The notes below the pieces were generated by a model. The model saw nothing but the letters and a program-made list of their open reading frames with translations, made no database searches and was not told where the DNA came from. Below, piece by piece: positions 19,385 through 30,100 of a stretch of 64,000 nucleotides of DNA. A program made the translations under genes and the position numbers. The DNA is from Nocardioides zhouii (lineage in GTDB: Bacteria > Actinomycetota > Actinomycetes > Propionibacteriales > Nocardioidaceae): positions 1-64,000 of the forward strand of contig NZ_SDWV01000013.1 in NCBI RefSeq assembly GCF_004137345.1, read 5' to 3'. How positions within the stretch are numbered: the stretch's first letter is position 1; each line of letters starts with the position of its first letter.

Positions 19385-21055
19385 ATGGCTCTCACGATGG
19401 ACGGCAACGACGACTGGTGGCGCACCGCGGTGGTCTACCAGGTCTACCCGCGCAGCTTCGCCGACTCCGACGGCGACGGCATCGGGGACCTGCGCGGACT
19501 GATCGACTGCCTCGACCACCTCGAGCTGCTCGGCGTGGACGTCGTGTGGCTGTCGCCGGTCTACCGGTCGCCGCAGGACGACGCCGGCTACGACATCAGC
19601 GACTACCAGGACATCGGCCCGACCTTCGGCACGCTGGCTGACATCGACGACCTGGTGGCGGCGCTGCACGCGCGCGGCATGCGGCTGATGATGGACCTCG
19701 TCGTCAACCACACCAGCGACGAGCACGCGTGGTTCGAGGAGTCCCGGTCCTCGCCCGACAACCCGAAGCGGGACTGGTACTGGTGGCTGCCGCCGCGCGA
19801 GGGCATGGCCGGCGGTACGCCCGGCGCCGAGCCGAACGACTGGGCGAGCGTCTTCTCGGGATCCGCCTGGGAGTACGACGAGGCGAGCGGCGAGTACTAC
19901 CTGCACGTGTTCTCCCGGAAGCAGCCCGACCTCAACTGGGAGAACCCCGTTGTCCGCGAGGCGATCTACTCGATGATGCGCTGGTGGCTCGACCGCGGGG
20001 TCGACGGGTTCCGGATGGACGTCATCAACCTGATCTCCAAGGACCCGGCGCTGCCCGACGGGATCGTCAACGGACCCCGCGTCCACGAGTTCCTCGCCGA
20101 GATGCACCGCGAGGTGCTGGCCGGACGCGACCGCAAGATCCTCACCGTCGGCGAGATGCCGGGCACGACTGTCGAGCAGGCGCGGCTCTTCACCGACCCC
20201 GACCGGGCCGAGGTGGACATGGTCTTCACCTTCGAGCACGTCGGCATCGACCACGCGGAGACCAAGTGGGACCTGATCCCGTTCCGGCTGCCCGCCCTCA
20301 AGGCCGTGCTCGGCCGCTGGCAGGCAGGCCTCGCGGACGTCGGCTGGAACTCGCTCTACTGGAACAACCACGACCAGCCCCGCGCAGTCTCCCGCTTCGG
20401 TGACGACGGCCCCTGGCGCGTCCGCTCGGCGAAGCTGCTCGGCACCGTGCTGCACCTGCACCGCGGGACGCCGTACGTCTACCAGGGCGAGGAGCTCGGG
20501 ATGACGAACCACCCGTTCGGCGGCATCGACGAGTTCCGCGACATCGAGTCGTTGAACCACTACGCCCAGGCTGTCGGTCTCGGCGCCGACCCCGAGCACG
20601 TGCTCGCGTCACTGCGCTCGCGCGGCCGCGACAACGCCCGTACGCCTGTGCAGTGGGACGACTCCCCGCACGCCGGCTTCACCACCGGCGACCCGTGGCT
20701 GCCCGTGGACCCGCACCACCCGGAGGTCAACGCCGCGGCCGCGATCGCCGACGAGCACTCGGTGTTCCACCACTACCGGCGACTGATCGAGCTCCGGCAC
20801 ACCGTGCCGGTCGTGGCGCACGGCGACTTCACGATGCTGCTGCCCGACGACGAGGTGGTCTACGCGTTCACGCGCTCCCTCGACGACGTCGAGCTCCTGG
20901 TCCTCGCCAACTTCTCCGGGGAGCCGGTGCAGCCCGACCTCGATCTCGCAGACTGGGCCGACGCGGAGGTCCTCCTGGACAACGTCGAGCCCACGAACGA
21001 CGACGGGTGGTCGGGCCGGCTCGAGCCGTGGCAGGCGCTGGTCCTGCGGCGCTGA
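19385..21055 (+). CDS. GH13 alpha-glucosidase / oligo-1,6-glucosidase
   Basis: A 556-residue cytoplasmic glucosidase. The GH13 regions are visible in order: VVWLSPVYRSPQDDAGYD, MDLVVNHTSDEHAWF, the nucleophile in GVDGFRMDVINLISK, the acid/base Glu in TVGEMPG, and WNNHDQPRAVSRFG. The EFRDIESLNHY block and Val after the nucleophile region point to alpha-1,6 or alpha-1,4 oligosaccharide cleavage; the exact linkage is not certain. AGGTAGGA precedes the ATG. It ends the sugar operon, 12 bases after the GH36 gene. Confidence 0.92.
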   Translation: MALTMDGNDDWWRTAVVYQVYPRSFADSDGDGIGDLRGLIDCLDHLELLGVDVVWLSPVYRSPQDDAGYDISDYQDIGPTFGTLADIDDLVAALHARGMRLMMDLVVNHTSDEHAWFEESRSSPDNPKRDWYWWLPPREGMAGGTPGAEPNDWASVFSGSAWEYDEASGEYYLHVFSRKQPDLNWENPVVREAIYSMMRWWLDRGVDGFRMDVINLISKDPALPDGIVNGPRVHEFLAEMHREVLAGRDRKILTVGEMPGTTVEQARLFTDPDRAEVDMVFTFEHVGIDHAETKWDLIPFRLPALKAVLGRWQAGLADVGWNSLYWNNHDQPRAVSRFGDDGPWRVRSAKLLGTVLHLHRGTPYVYQGEELGMTNHPFGGIDEFRDIESLNHYAQAVGLGADPEHVLASLRSRGRDNARTPVQWDDSPHAGFTTGDPWLPVDPHHPEVNAAAAIADEHSVFHHYRRLIELRHTVPVVAHGDFTMLLPDDEVVYAFTRSLDDVELLVLANFSGEPVQPDLDLADWADAEVLLDNVEPTNDDGWSGRLEPWQALVLRR

Positions 21056-21065
21056 CCGGCCTGCG

Positions 21066-21710
21066 TCAGTAGGTGCCGATGAACTTCTTCGGCGTGCCCG
21101 GCGCGGGCTGGCGCTGCACCGTCACCGAGCCCATCATCGCCATGCCACGCACGCGGATCGTCGGTGAGTCCGGGCCGATCTCGGCGGGCACCTTGTCCTT
21201 GCCGTGGCCGAACTCGCCCATGATCGGAGTTCCGTCGATCACCACGTTGAGGTGGGCGGGCACGATGATCTTGACCTCGCCCATGATCGTGCTGGCGTTG
21301 ATCTGCGTGTCGTGCGACGACAGCTGGGCCTGACGGAGGTCGATCACGACCGACCCCATCAGGGCGAACGCGCTGTGGTGCTCGGGCACCGCCCAGACGC
21401 CCTGCCGCTTGCACTCGCCCATGATCGCGGTCGACGAGGCGTGGGCAGAGGTCGGCAACCCGGTCGGCGTACGCCGGGCGGGCGCGGCCGCCGGCAGCGG
21501 GTGCGCGGGCAGGTGGAGGTCGGCGGTGATGGGCACCAGGTCGGCGTACGTCTTCGCGCCCCACGCCAGCTCGAGGCGCTCGTCGAGCTCCTCCAGGTCG
21601 ATGCGGCCCTCGCCGGCGGCCTCGCGGAGCACCTCGGCCACCTTCTGGCGGTCGTTGTCCGAGATCCGCAGCAGCGACGGGTCAGGTGGCCGGTTCTCGA
21701 TCTCCCCCAT
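21066..21710 (-). CDS. DUF1707 domain-containing protein
   Basis: A 214-residue cytoplasmic protein. The N-terminal DUF1707 (SHOCT-like) segment reads LLRISDNDRQKVAEVLREAAGEGRIDLEELDERLELAWGAKTYADLVPI. A proline-rich linker leads to a beta-helix-like C-terminal domain with recurring IMGE/LMGS units (TAIMGECKRQG, FALMGSVVIDLRQA, STIMGEVKIIVP, TPIMGEFGHG, MAMMGSVTVQ), as in LiaF-type cell-envelope sensors. The function is unknown. It converges on the sugar operon with only a ten-base gap. Confidence 0.88.
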   Translation of the reverse strand: MGEIENRPPDPSLLRISDNDRQKVAEVLREAAGEGRIDLEELDERLELAWGAKTYADLVPITADLHLPAHPLPAAAPARRTPTGLPTSAHASSTAIMGECKRQGVWAVPEHHSAFALMGSVVIDLRQAQLSSHDTQINASTIMGEVKIIVPAHLNVVIDGTPIMGEFGHGKDKVPAEIGPDSPTIRVRGMAMMGSVTVQRQPAPGTPKKFIGTY

Positions 21711-21717
21711 GCGGCTC

Positions 21718-21723
21718 AGGATA
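21718..21723 (-). promoter_or_regulatory. -10 box of the DUF1707 gene, leaderless
   Basis: On the minus strand TATCCT lies seven bases before the ATG, with no Shine-Dalgarno sequence. Confidence 0.55.
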
Positions 21724-21756
21724 GCGAGGACCGACCCCCGGCATCCGTGACGCCCG

Positions 21757-22765
21757 TCAGCACGCCCGCTCGACCTCCGCCGACGCCAGCACCCGCGACA
21801 CGGCCAGCGCCGCCTGGCGGCCGGCCCGCGAGGCACCGATCGTGCTCGCCGACGGGCCGTAGCCCACCAGCTGCACGCGCGGGTCGACGACCGACGTCGT
21901 CGCCCCCTGCACGTTGCCGCGGACGCCCTCGAGCGCGATCCCGCCCTCGGTGGTGCGCAGCCCGAGCGGGGCGAGGTGGTCGACCGCGGGTCGGAAGCCG
22001 GTGGCCTGAGAGCGGCGACCTGTCCGCGAGCGCCAGCGAGCCGACAGGGCGCCGAATCGAGCGCTTGAACGGCAGCCGGGCCGCTTCCTGCTCCTGGGGG
22101 CGCAGCGCGAGCCCCGTCACGCTGACCACGGACGCCGGCGGGAGCCCGCGGCGTACGCGCTCCTCGACCGCGGTCACGGCGGCCAGACCGGCGGAGGCGT
22201 CGAACTCCTCGCGCCAGACCGGCGGCCGACGGGTGACCCACAGGGTGTCGGTCACGGGCGCGAGCTCGCCGAGGAACTGCACGGCCGAGGCGCCACCGCC
22301 CACGACGAGGACCCGCAGGCCGCGGAAGTGCGCGGCACCGGGGTAGTGCGCGGTGTGCACCTGCTCCCCCTCGAACGATGCGATGCCGGGGTAGAACGGC
22401 ACGAACGGACGCGTCCACGTGCCCGTCGCGTTGACGAGCGTGCGCGTGTGCCATGTGCGTTCGCCGGTCCGGACGACCAGGAGGTCGCCGTCGTTCTCGA
22501 CCCGGTCGACCCGCACCGGTCGTACGACGGGCAGGTCGTGGCATCGCTCGTAGTCGTCGAAGTAGTCGGGGACGACGACATTCGCGGCGAGCGCCGAACG
22601 CTCGGGCGCGGTCGACCCCGGCAGGTCGGCGACACCGTGCACGTCGGCCATGCCCAGCGACGCCCATCGGTGCTGCCAGGCGCCGCCGGGGCGCGGGTTG
22701 GCGCCGAGCACGACGTGGTCGATCCCGCGCTGGCGCAGGAAGTACGACGCGGCGAGTCCGGCCTG
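21757..22765 (-). pseudogene. Broken FAD-dependent oxidoreductase (flavin monooxygenase-like)
   Basis: Three blocks of a flavoprotein are clear: QAGLAASYFLRQRGIDHVVLGANPRPGGAWQ (end of the first Rossmann motif), LRVLVVGGGASAVQFLGEL (second nucleotide site), and, in another frame, ATGFRPAVDHLAPLGLR to VQLVGYGPSASTIGASRAGRQAALA. The first motif lacks its start and the GxGxxG glycines, because a 68-base repeat (R4) lies in their place. A second R4 copy lies where the coding frame shifts and about 30 residues seem missing before ATGF. The gene cannot make a full protein. Confidence 0.85.
22003..22070. repeat. Hairpin repeat, family R4, copy A
   Basis: A 68-base element within the broken flavoprotein gene. 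The stem arms are GGCGACCTGTC and GACAGGGCGCC. It matches copy B at 65 of 68 positions by hand alignment. Two of the three differences are compensating (C to G in one arm, G to C opposite), which keeps the stem. Confidence 0.85.
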
Positions 22766-22827
22766 AGAGCGGGGACCTGTCCGCGAGCGCCAGCGGGCCG
22801 ACAGGGCCCCGAATCGAGCGCTTGAAC
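22760..22827. repeat. Hairpin repeat, family R4, copy B
   Basis: Same orientation as copy A. Stem arms are GGGGACCTGTC and GACAGGGCCCC. It replaces the start of the flavoprotein gene. Both copies begin GGCCTGAGAGCGG and end GCGCTTGAAC, so the ends of the element are defined by the pair. Confidence 0.85.
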
Positions 22828-22898
22828 ACCAACCCAGTGCGTCCATGCTGTGTCGGTGCGTCTATGCCCGTGACCACAGACGTGGCAGCCTCGACCAC

Positions 22899-23660
22899 AT
22901 GGACATCGCCACTCGCGCCACCACCCTGCTCGAGCTCCACCACACCGGGACCACGCTGGTCCTGCCCAACGTCTGGGACGCTTGGTCCGCCCGCGCCGTC
23001 GCGGACGCCGGATTCGCCGCCCTCAGCATCGGCAGCCACCCCCTGGCCGACTCACGCGGCCAGGGCGATAACGAGGACATGACGCTCGACGACGCCCTCG
23101 ACGGCGTACGCCGCATCTGCTCCGCCGTGCCCGACGTGCCGGTGACCGCCGACATGGAGGCCGGCTACGGCGCGGATCCTGCCGAGCTGGTCGAGCGCCT
23201 GCTCGAGGCCGGAGCCGTCGGGCTCAACATCGAGGACACCGTGCACTCCGAGGGCGGTCGGCTGCGCTCGGTGGCCGAGCACGCCGAGTACATCGGCGGG
23301 TTGCGTCAGGCGTCGGACGCTGCCGGCGTCGACCTCGTGGTGAACGCCCGCACGGACGCGTTCATCAAGAAGGACCTGTTCGAGGACCCGGTCGCCGAGG
23401 CGATCACCCGGCTGCTCGCATGCGAGGAAGCAGGTGCGCGCTGCACCTATCCCGTCGGCGCCCCCGACGCTGAGTCGCTCCAGCGCCTGCTCGACGCCCT
23501 CTCCGGACCGGTCAACGTGATCGCCAACCCGCGCAAGGGCTCGGCCGCCGGCTCGCTGGAGGACCTGCAGTCCATGGGCGTGCACCGGGTGACGTTCGGC
23601 CCGCTGCTCCAGAAGGAGCTCGCGCCGGACCTGGCCGCGCTGGTCGCGCCCTGGAAGTAG
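22899..23660 (+). CDS. Isocitrate lyase / PEP mutase family protein
   Basis: A 253-residue cytoplasmic enzyme of the family that makes or breaks C-C or C-P bonds next to a carboxylate. Family blocks are VLPNVWDAWSARAVADAGFAALS, VPVTADMEAGYG (metal-binding Asp and Glu), VGLNIEDTVH, and VVNARTDAF. Substrate is not readable: family members include phosphonomutases, oxaloacetate hydrolases and methylisocitrate-type lyases. The active-site loop Cys-Lys motif of true isocitrate lyases is absent. The ATG at 22899 aligns with family N-termini; the upstream extension enters repeat R4. Confidence 0.82.
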   Translation: MDIATRATTLLELHHTGTTLVLPNVWDAWSARAVADAGFAALSIGSHPLADSRGQGDNEDMTLDDALDGVRRICSAVPDVPVTADMEAGYGADPAELVERLLEAGAVGLNIEDTVHSEGGRLRSVAEHAEYIGGLRQASDAAGVDLVVNARTDAFIKKDLFEDPVAEAITRLLACEEAGARCTYPVGAPDAESLQRLLDALSGPVNVIANPRKGSAAGSLEDLQSMGVHRVTFGPLLQKELAPDLAALVAPWK

Positions 23661-23680
23661 GTCTTCGTCACGCCACCTGT

Positions 23681-23818
23681 CGAGCGGTGGTCCAGCCACA
23701 GTCCGCGCGCCAGGAGCGTGGCTCCATCACCGCCGACCGGCGTGTCGCCGTACGGCGCGCACCGGGCGGTGGTCCAGCCACAGTCTGCAGCCGCGAAAGG
23801 TGGCTCCATCACCGCTCG
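23681..23818. repeat. Two palindromic repeats of family R1 (copies b and c)
   Basis: Units at 23681-23733 and 23763-23818 each carry GCGGTGGTCCAGCCACAGT on the left and GTGGCTCCATCACCGC (or a close variant) on the right. They fill the gap between the PEP-mutase-like gene and the convergent ABC ATPase gene. No gene is seen in the gap. Confidence 0.8.
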
Positions 23819-23837
23819 TGGCCGACGATGGCGGGGC

Positions 23838-24896
23838 TCAGCCGGCGACGACGAGCACGGCGGTCGGCGCCACCTCGAGGCGTACGGCGTCTCCGGGCTG
23901 GAGCCGCAGCGCGTCCGAGCTGGCGAGCTGGGCGATCACGTCCGTCCCGTCGGCGAGGGTGCAGGTGACCCGCGACAGCGGTCCCAGGAACTGGACGGTC
24001 GTGACCCGGGCCTGACCGGCCTCGTCGGCGACGACCGACACGCACTCGGGGCGGACGAGGGCGGTGCCCGACCCCGTGGCCGACCCGGGCAGCACCGGGA
24101 CGTTCTGGCCCAGGACCGAGGCCACATCGCCCTGGACCTCGGCCGGCAACCGGTTGCTCAGTCCGACGAACTCGCCGACGAACCGGCTGGCGGGGGCGGA
24201 GTAGAGGTCAGCGGGCGGCGCCAGCTGCTCGAGGTGGCCGGCGTTCATGACGCCAACCCGGTCGGCGACGGCGAGCGCCTCCTCTTGGTCGTGCGTGACG
24301 AACAGCGTCGTGGTGCCGACCTCGATCTGGACTCGCCGGATCTCGTCACGCAGCTGGACGCGCACCTTGGCGTCGAGCGCCGACAGCGGCTCGTCGAGGA
24401 GCAGGACCGACGGCTCGATCGCGAGCGCCCTGGCGAGCGCGACCCGCTGCTGCTGGCCGCCGGAGAGCTGGTGGGCGTAGCGGTCGGCGTGCTCGCCGAG
24501 CCCGACGAGGTCGAGCATGTCCCCCGCGCGCGTACGGCGGGCGGCACCGTCCTTGCGCCGGAGCTTGAGGCCGAAGGCGACGTTGTCGATGACGGTCATG
24601 TGCGGGAACAGGCTGTAGGCCTGGAACACCATCCCCATGTCGCGCTTGTTGGCCGACACCCTGGTCAGGTCCTTGCCGCCGACCTCGACGCGGCCGGACG
24701 TGGGCTGGTCGAGCCCCGCGAGGATGCGCAGCGCCGTGGTCTTGCCGCAGCCGGAAGGGCCCAGCAACGCCACCAGCTCGCCCGGTGCGAGGTGCAGGGT
24801 GAGGCCGTCGAGGGCGCGCACCTGGCCGTAGACGCGGGTCAGGTCGGTGAGCTCGACGGCGAGCCCGGCCTCGGGTCGTGCCTGGGTGTGGGTCAT
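23838..24896 (-). CDS. ABC transporter ATP-binding protein, PotA/FbpC type
   Basis: A 352-residue ATPase with Walker A GPSGCGKTTALRILAG, Q-loop VFQAYSLFPHM, signature LSGGQQQRVALARAL, Walker B VLLLDEPLSALDAKVR and switch His LFVTHDQEEALAVADR. The C-terminal TOBE part contains TALVRPECVSVV. It is the last gene of a four-gene importer operon and overlaps the permease gene before it by 4 bases. The class serves polyamines, ferric iron, thiamine or 2-aminoethylphosphonate; the substrate here is undecided. Confidence 0.9.
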   Translation of the reverse strand: MTHTQARPEAGLAVELTDLTRVYGQVRALDGLTLHLAPGELVALLGPSGCGKTTALRILAGLDQPTSGRVEVGGKDLTRVSANKRDMGMVFQAYSLFPHMTVIDNVAFGLKLRRKDGAARRTRAGDMLDLVGLGEHADRYAHQLSGGQQQRVALARALAIEPSVLLLDEPLSALDAKVRVQLRDEIRRVQIEVGTTTLFVTHDQEEALAVADRVGVMNAGHLEQLAPPADLYSAPASRFVGEFVGLSNRLPAEVQGDVASVLGQNVPVLPGSATGSGTALVRPECVSVVADEAGQARVTTVQFLGPLSRVTCTLADGTDVIAQLASSDALRLQPGDAVRLEVAPTAVLVVAG

Positions 24897-25690
24897 TCCT
24901 TCTGTCCTCCGACGTCGGGCGCCTGGTTGCGGTTGAAGAACGAGAGCCCGAGGAGCAGCAGCGAGATGACCACGATCGAGGCGAAGCCGCCCGCGATCGC
25001 CGTCGAGGTCTCGGACTTGTAGATGGCGGCGAGGGCGACCGGCATCGTGTCGTAGTGCAGGAGCGAGGCGAACACGTACTCGCCGAGCACCAGGGCGATC
25101 GTGATGAAGGCCGCACCGAGTACGCCGCTGACGATGTTGGGCAGCACGATCCGGGTGATCACGGTCAGCCAGTTGGCCCCCAGCGAGCGGGCCGCCTCCG
25201 CGAGCGTCGCCACATCGATGGCCGAGAGCGCCGAGTCGATGGACCGGTAGGAGTAGGGCAGCACCAGCACGACGTACGCGAAGGCGAGCACCTGCGGGGA
25301 GTCGCCCAGCAGGTAGTTGACCCAGGTGTAGACGTTGGAGATGCCGACCACGATCACCAGCGGCGGCACGGTCAGCGGGAGCAGGCACAGGAACTCCACG
25401 AGCCGGCTCAGCCCGGGCGTGCGGAGCCGGACCCAGATCATCGTCGGCACCAGCAGCACGACCATCAGGACGACGGTGAGCACCGCGAGCAGGAGCGAGG
25501 AGATGATCGCGCTCCGCAGGTCCTCGTTGCGGACGAGCTCGGCGTAGTAGTGGAACGTGATGGTGCCCTTGAGCGGACCCTTGCCCTGCACGCTGAAGTT
25601 GGCCATCGAGATCAGCGGCAGGAAGAAGTAGAGCGCGAACAGGCCGAGCAGCACGGCCCGGACGATGCGGAACCCGCCCCCGGCCTTCAT
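24893..25690 (-). CDS. ABC transporter permease (PotC-like)
   Basis: A 265-residue membrane protein with six hydrophobic helices, starting IVRAVLLGLFALYFFLPLISMANFSV. The EAA loop is LAEAARSLGANWLTVITRIVLPNIVSGVLGA. The ATG at 25690 is chosen because it overlaps the previous stop as ATGA, the pattern used throughout this operon; an in-frame ATG three codons upstream is possible. Confidence 0.9.
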   Translation of the reverse strand: MKAGGGFRIVRAVLLGLFALYFFLPLISMANFSVQGKGPLKGTITFHYYAELVRNEDLRSAIISSLLLAVLTVVLMVVLLVPTMIWVRLRTPGLSRLVEFLCLLPLTVPPLVIVVGISNVYTWVNYLLGDSPQVLAFAYVVLVLPYSYRSIDSALSAIDVATLAEAARSLGANWLTVITRIVLPNIVSGVLGAAFITIALVLGEYVFASLLHYDTMPVALAAIYKSETSTAIAGGFASIVVISLLLLGLSFFNRNQAPDVGGQKE

Positions 25691-26574
25691 CGCAGCCACT
25701 TCGACGTACGACGGAGCAGGAGGGCGTAGAGGGCCATGACGATCGCGACGACGACGATCATCTCGAGGGCGAGCGCGAAGCCGAGGTTCTGCTGACCGAG
25801 CAGGACCTCACTGGTGAGCGCCGAGCGGATGAGCAGGGGCACGATCGGGTTGCCCTGACTGACCAGCACGGCCGCGGTGGCGTACGCCGCGAACGCGTTG
25901 GCGAACAGCAGCAGCACCGAGCCCAGGAAGGCAGGCGTCAGGAGCGGGATCCCGACCATCCGCCAGTACTGGAGGTTGGTGGCGCCGAGGTTGACGGCCG
26001 CCTCCTTGAGCTGCGGCCGGAGCCCCTCGAGCGCCGGGGTGAACACGATCACCATGAGGGGCACCTGGAAGTAGGTGTAGACGACGATCAGGCCCTTGAG
26101 CCCGTAGAGCCAGCCGGCGCCGTAGATGTCGATCCCCGGTCCGGAGCGCAGGACCTCGGTGAGGAGCCCGGAGAAGCCGAGCAGCGAGATCCAGGCGAAC
26201 GCGAGCGTCACTCCGCCGAACTGCGCGAGCACGCCCGCGATCGACAGCGTCGTACGCCGGACGATGCTGCGCGGCCCGAGCGAGACGATCAGGTAGGCCA
26301 GCACGGCGCCGAGGACGCCGCCCAGCAGTGCGGTGGTCGCTGACAGCAGGATGCTCTTGCGGAGCGTGTCGATCGCCGCCGACGACGTCAGGGCCTCGAT
26401 GTTGCCCATCGTGAAGGCGCCGGTGTCGCCGTCCTGGAACGCCCCGATGATCACCGTGATCGTCGGGACGAGGAGGAAGACGGTGAGAAATCCGAAGAAC
26501 GGCAGCAGGGCGAGGTACCGGCCGACGGAGATCCGCCGGCCGGTGCCTGCCTCTGCAGGAGCGGTGGTGCTCAG
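25687..26574 (-). CDS. ABC transporter permease (PotB-like), possible CTG start
   Basis: A 295-residue membrane protein with helices beginning YLALLPFFGFLTVFLLVPTITVIIGAF and the EAA loop LKEAAVNLGATNLQYWRMVGIPLLTPAFLGS. No ATG, GTG or TTG lies near the expected N-terminus. The CTG at 26574 overlaps the binding-protein stop as CTGA and has GAAGG about ten bases upstream, matching the overlap style of its neighbours. The alternative ATG at 26679 would overlap the preceding gene by over 100 bases and add a non-family basic tail. Confidence 0.85.
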   Translation of the reverse strand: MSTTAPAEAGTGRRISVGRYLALLPFFGFLTVFLLVPTITVIIGAFQDGDTGAFTMGNIEALTSSAAIDTLRKSILLSATTALLGGVLGAVLAYLIVSLGPRSIVRRTTLSIAGVLAQFGGVTLAFAWISLLGFSGLLTEVLRSGPGIDIYGAGWLYGLKGLIVVYTYFQVPLMVIVFTPALEGLRPQLKEAAVNLGATNLQYWRMVGIPLLTPAFLGSVLLLFANAFAAYATAAVLVSQGNPIVPLLIRSALTSEVLLGQQNLGFALALEMIVVVAIVMALYALLLRRTSKWLR

Positions 26575-27695
26575 CTGATGACCTTCGACCAGTTGTCGGC
26601 GAGGTACTCGCCCGCAGTGACCGTCTGGTCGTCGGTCGGGATGACGGGCTCGCCGCCCACCTCGGGCAGGGCGCCCCACAGGTCGGCGTCGATGGTGCCG
26701 GCCTCGGCCATCGCGTCACCGCGGACCGGACGAGCACCACCCTTCAGCCAGAGGTTCTGGCCCTCGTCGCTGTAGAGGAACTCCTGCCACAGGCGAGCGG
26801 CGGCCGGGTGCGGGGCGTCGGCGTTGATGGCCTGGAAGTAGTAGCCCGCGACCACCGCCTCCTCGGGGACGACCGTCTTCCACGTGTCGACGTTGGCCGC
26901 GGCAGCCGCGCCCAGGTAGTCCCAGTCGATGACGACAGGGGTCGCGCCGGACTCGATCGTGCCGGAGTCGGGGTCGACAGGCAGGAAGTTGCCGGCCTTC
27001 TTCAGGTCGCTGAAGAAGTCCACGCCCGGTGCGATGTCGTCGGCGGAGCCGCCGTTGGCGATCGCGGCCATCATCACGCCGCTGAACGCGGCGCCGGCCT
27101 GGGTCGGGTCACCGTTGAGCGCCACAGCGCCCTTGAACTCCGGTCCGAGCAGGTCCTGGAGAGAGGTCACGTCGGGCACCTTGGCCGAGTCGTAGCCGAT
27201 GGACATGTAGCCGCCGTAGTCGTTGACCCAGGCGCCGTCGGCGTCCTTGAACTCGGTGGGGATGTCGTCCCACGTCTCCACCTGGTAGGGCGCGAACATG
27301 TCGGTGTTGGCCAGGGCGACCGACTGGCCGAGGTCGAAGACGTCGGGAGCCTTGTCAGTGCCGGCGAGGTCGTTGGCGGCGTTGATCTCGTCCTGCGACG
27401 CACCGTCCGGCTGGTCGGAGTTGACCTTGATGTCGTACTTCTCCTCGAAGGTGGAGATCATCTCGCCGTAGTTGGCCCAGTCCGGCGGGAGGGCGATGAC
27501 GTTCAGCTCCCCTTCGTCCTGGGCGGCCTTGATCAGGTCGTCCATGCTGCCGAAGTCCTCGGCCGACGTCGCGGTCGCCGCGTCGACACCGCTCTCCGTC
27601 GTGGTGTCGGCCTCCTTCTCGGGCGCGGCACAACCGGCCGCCGCTGCGAGGGTCGCCAGGACGGCGAGGGACGCGAGTGTCTTGCGGGTTTTCAC
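26571..27695 (-). CDS. ABC transporter substrate-binding lipoprotein (polyamine/iron/phosphonate type)
   Basis: A 374-residue lipoprotein with signal LASLAVLATLAAAAGC (Cys near residue 22). The mature domain contains ELNVIALPPDWANYGEMISTFEEKYDIKVNSDQPDGASQDEINA and KAPDVFDLGQS, as in the PotD/FbpA-like families. The ligand is not certain. A GGAGG lies before the GTG start. It heads the operon of two permeases and one ATPase. Confidence 0.88.
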   Translation of the reverse strand: MKTRKTLASLAVLATLAAAAGCAAPEKEADTTTESGVDAATATSAEDFGSMDDLIKAAQDEGELNVIALPPDWANYGEMISTFEEKYDIKVNSDQPDGASQDEINAANDLAGTDKAPDVFDLGQSVALANTDMFAPYQVETWDDIPTEFKDADGAWVNDYGGYMSIGYDSAKVPDVTSLQDLLGPEFKGAVALNGDPTQAGAAFSGVMMAAIANGGSADDIAPGVDFFSDLKKAGNFLPVDPDSGTIESGATPVVIDWDYLGAAAAANVDTWKTVVPEEAVVAGYYFQAINADAPHPAAARLWQEFLYSDEGQNLWLKGGARPVRGDAMAEAGTIDADLWGALPEVGGEPVIPTDDQTVTAGEYLADNWSKVIS

Positions 27696-27983
27696 TGGAC
27701 CTCCACTAGGTGCACTTGTCCGAGATCGGCAAGGTGTGCCGGGCGGAGCCTCCTCGGTCCCGTCGGATCGGAGGCTACTCCCGAATGGCCGTTGAGCGGC
27801 AGACCCGTGAACGGCCGGTACAGCAACGTGATGCGTCGTTGCGTATCGCGCTACTGGAGCGTGGCCGAATCGCTACCCCGGAATCCCTTCCTCGGCCGCG
27901 CACCCCGCGTTACGCTGCCGCCGCGCCCGAGGTTCGCCGGCGCCCGAAGGCCCCGGACGGGCCGACCTGCGGGGGTCTTGTCG
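27696..27983. other. Divergent intergenic region with one hairpin
   Basis: The gap between the binding-protein gene and the PLDc_N gene carries the Shine-Dalgarno sequence of the former and an inverted repeat (AGCCTCC ... GGAGGCT, around 27750-27772). No coding frame of convincing character is visible. Confidence 0.5.
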
Positions 27984-28370
27984 ATGCGGCTGCTGCTCTT
28001 CCTCATCCCATTCGTGCTCGGCGTCTACTGCCTGGTCGAGGCCATCTCCAGCCGTGACGGCGAGGTGCGCAACCTCTCGAAGGTCTGGTGGATCCTGCTG
28101 ATCCTCTTCTTCCCGTTCGTGGGCTCGGTCGCCTGGCTGGCCGCCGGTCGACCCGTACGCACCCCGCGTCGCAACGGCCCGCACGAGCGGAGCGCCGGCG
28201 AGTTCCCGGAGTACGACCGTCCCGGCCGCTTCGCGGCTGCCGACCCGGCGGCGGACGAGGCGTTCCTCAAGAAGGTGCGCGAGCGTGCGGAGGAACAGCG
28301 GCGCAAGGCACGGGAGCAGAAGCAGCGCGAGCTCGAGGGTGATTCAGGCGAGGAAGCGGACCCCGCGTAA
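27984..28370 (+). CDS. Small membrane protein with PLDc_N-like domain
   Basis: A 128-residue protein. Two membrane helices ([19 protein letters not shown] and [22 protein letters not shown]) frame the PLDc_N pattern, in which the second ends in a conserved Trp and Gly-Arg-Pro. The C-terminal half is charged and helical ([28 protein letters not shown]), probably coiled coil. No catalytic HKD motif is present. The function is unknown. It lies 11 bases before fumA. Confidence 0.8.
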   Translation: MRLLLFLIPFVLGVYCLVEAISSRDGEVRNLSKVWWILLILFFPFVGSVAWLAAGRPVRTPRRNGPHERSAGEFPEYDRPGRFAAADPAADEAFLKKVRERAEEQRRKAREQKQRELEGDSGEEADPA

Positions 28371-28373
28371 CAT
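28368..28373 (+). promoter_or_regulatory. -10 box of fumA, leaderless
   Basis: TAACAT lies eight bases before the GTG of fumA; it overlaps the stop of the gene before. Confidence 0.5.
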
Positions 28374-28381
28374 CAGCAGCC

Positions 28382-30091
<1,710 letters not shown>

Positions 30092-30100
30092 CCCTCGTCG

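Noticed and set aside
21066..23039. A 657-residue frame joining DUF1707 to upstream sequence
   Set aside because: The upstream part is out of frame within the broken flavoprotein gene and in repeat R4; DUF1707 starts at its own ATG behind a -10 box.
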